A stretch of 6,018 bases of DNA from Verrucomicrobiota bacterium (GTDB taxonomy: Bacteria > Verrucomicrobiota > Verrucomicrobiia > Limisphaerales > UBA1100): the NCBI GenBank assembly GCA_028872645.1, contig JAPKDK010000184.1:1-6018 (forward strand). The letters run 5' to 3'. Made by a program: the position numbers and the translations under genes. Position 1 is the stretch's first letter, and each line of letters opens with the position of its first letter. Below, piece by piece: positions 5,139 through 6,018 of the stretch. Below the pieces are notes generated by a model. It was not told the origin of the DNA. It did no database searches and saw only the letters and a list, made by a program, of their open reading frames with translations.

Positions 5139-6018
5139 GTGAATATTTTGGTCACCGGCGGTGTGGGGTTCATCGGTTCGCACGTGTGCGAGCGGTTGCT
5201 CGACGCGGGGCACACGGTGTGCGCGCTGGATGATCTTAACGATTTTTACGATCCCGCCCTCAAACAAAACACCCTGCGCGAGCTGCAGGCGCGCGCGCAG
5301 TCCTTTGAGTTTGTGCACGCGGACATCACGAATCGTGCCGAGGTGGACGAAGCGTTTGCCAGTATGGCGTTTGACCAAATCATTCACCTCGCCGCTCGCG
5401 CCGGCGTGCGCCCCAGCCTTGAGCAACCGGCGCTTTACCAACGCGTTAACGTCGAAGGCACGGTGAATGTCCTCGAAGCTGCCCGCGAGCGGGGCATCAA
5501 AAAAATCACCATCGCCTCGTCCTCATCCGTTTACGGCGTGAATTCCAAAGTCCCCTTCAGCGAGGGCGACCCCATCTTCAATGCCATCTCGCCCTACGCC
5601 GCCAGCAAGCTCGCCTGCGAATCGCTCGGGCACGTTTATCATCACGTGTATGAAATGGACGTTTGTCTGTTGCGATTTTTCACTGTGTACGGCCCGCGCC
5701 AACGCCCCGATCTTGCCATCCACAAATTCGCCAAACTAATGCACGCCGGCCAACCCATCATGATGTTTGGCGATGGCACCGCTTCGCGCGATTACACTTA
5801 CGTGGATGACATCGTCGACGGCGTCATCGCCGCAACCGAGCGCGAGTTCGGCTGCGAAATCATCAACCTCGGCGAATCCCAAACCGTTCAACTCAGCCGC
5901 CTCATTGAGCTACTCGAAACCGCCCTCGGCGTGAAAGCCGAAATCAATCGTGAACCCTCGCAACCCGGCGATGTGCCCATCACCTTTGCCAACATCGAAA
6001 AAGCGCAGCGCCTCCTTG
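5139..6018 (+). CDS. NAD-dependent sugar-nucleotide epimerase, UDP-glucuronate 4-epimerase-like, 3' end beyond window
   Basis: The frame is open from a GTG at 5139 to the right edge: 293 codons without a stop, out of the 310-340 usual for the family. It is an extended short-chain dehydrogenase/reductase. The NAD-binding motif G7-G-V-G10-F-I-G13 sits directly at the N-terminus, which fixes the start, since no ATG lies upstream. The acidic end of strand 2 is D31-D32. Further motifs are HLAARAGVR (83-91), SSSSVYG (127-133) with the catalytic Ser/Thr position, Y153-AAS-K157 (catalytic Tyr and Lys) and YGPRQRPDLAIHKF (184-197). RDYTYVDDIVDG follows at 217-228, then NLGESQTVQLSRLIELLE (243-260). 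The RQRPDLAI and RDYTYVDDI segments fit UDP-glucuronate 4-epimerase-like enzymes, which supply sugars for surface polysaccharides. Substrate cannot be fixed from sequence; a UDP-glucose 4-epimerase or related enzyme remains possible. The protein is cytosolic. Confidence 0.92.
   Translation, partial: MNILVTGGVGFIGSHVCERLLDAGHTVCALDDLNDFYDPALKQNTLRELQARAQSFEFVHADITNRAEVDEAFASMAFDQIIHLAARAGVRPSLEQPALYQRVNVEGTVNVLEAARERGIKKITIASSSSVYGVNSKVPFSEGDPIFNAISPYAASKLACESLGHVYHHVYEMDVCLLRFFTVYGPRQRPDLAIHKFAKLMHAGQPIMMFGDGTASRDYTYVDDIVDGVIAATEREFGCEIINLGESQTVQLSRLIELLETALGVKAEINREPSQPGDVPITFANIEKAQRLL

Noticed and set aside
4182..5441. Plus-strand frames over purC and a minus-strand frame at 5085-5441
   Set aside because: They lie opposite strongly conserved purC and epimerase coding sequence and their translations match nothing recognisable.
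1..6018. CRISPR array, tRNA, rRNA, defence system or insertion sequence
   Set aside because: No regularly spaced repeats, cloverleaf sequence, transposase or effector-like protein was found on either strand. The in-gene repeats at 1321 and 1801 are explained by VCBS loops.

Overview
The window looks like a core chromosomal stretch from a member of the Verrucomicrobiota, or a close Planctomycetes-Verrucomicrobia-Chlamydiae (PVC) relative. The main evidence is an exported planctomycete-type cytochrome c plus DUF1549 protein, a family that is heavily expanded in Planctomycetota and Verrucomicrobiota. A secreted FG-GAP/VCBS propeller and a small Lys-rich secreted protein fit the same group. The DNA is GC-rich by eye. 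Shine-Dalgarno sequences are weak or absent in front of nearly every gene. The phylum is an inference; no rRNA or other marker is present.

Left part (1-2432, minus strand): two genes for exported proteins, read right to left. First comes a 391-residue seven-repeat FG-GAP/VCBS beta-propeller (1257-2432). It is followed 57 bases later by a PSCyt1-PSCyt2(DUF1549) protein whose C-terminus lies beyond the left edge (1-1199).

Middle (2433-3240): a 332-base divergent intergenic region rich in small palindromes and AT runs. Next is a plus-strand gene for a 141-residue exported protein with a small beta-rich (DUF5666-like) core and a Lys-rich tail, closed by a clear Rho-independent terminator (3209-3234).

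Right part (3241-6018): a minus-strand pair, purC (SAICAR synthase) then xerD (tyrosine recombinase), sharing a 4-base GTGA overlap. Diverging from purC across 111 bases is a plus-strand NAD-dependent sugar-nucleotide epimerase gene that runs off the right edge. The purC/epimerase gap holds sigma70-like hexamers on both strands, placed so that both transcripts would begin at or next to the start codon. Between them lies an 11-base-phased direct repeat.

The genes form at least four transcription units: exported cytochrome/propeller proteins, a small secreted protein, purine synthesis plus chromosome-dimer resolution, and sugar-nucleotide metabolism. I found no CRISPR array, tRNA, rRNA, insertion sequence, toxin-antitoxin pair or recognisable defence system. 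The more interesting signals are the possible leaderless promoters, the phased repeat, the palindrome-rich intergenic region and the propeller plus cytochrome pair.
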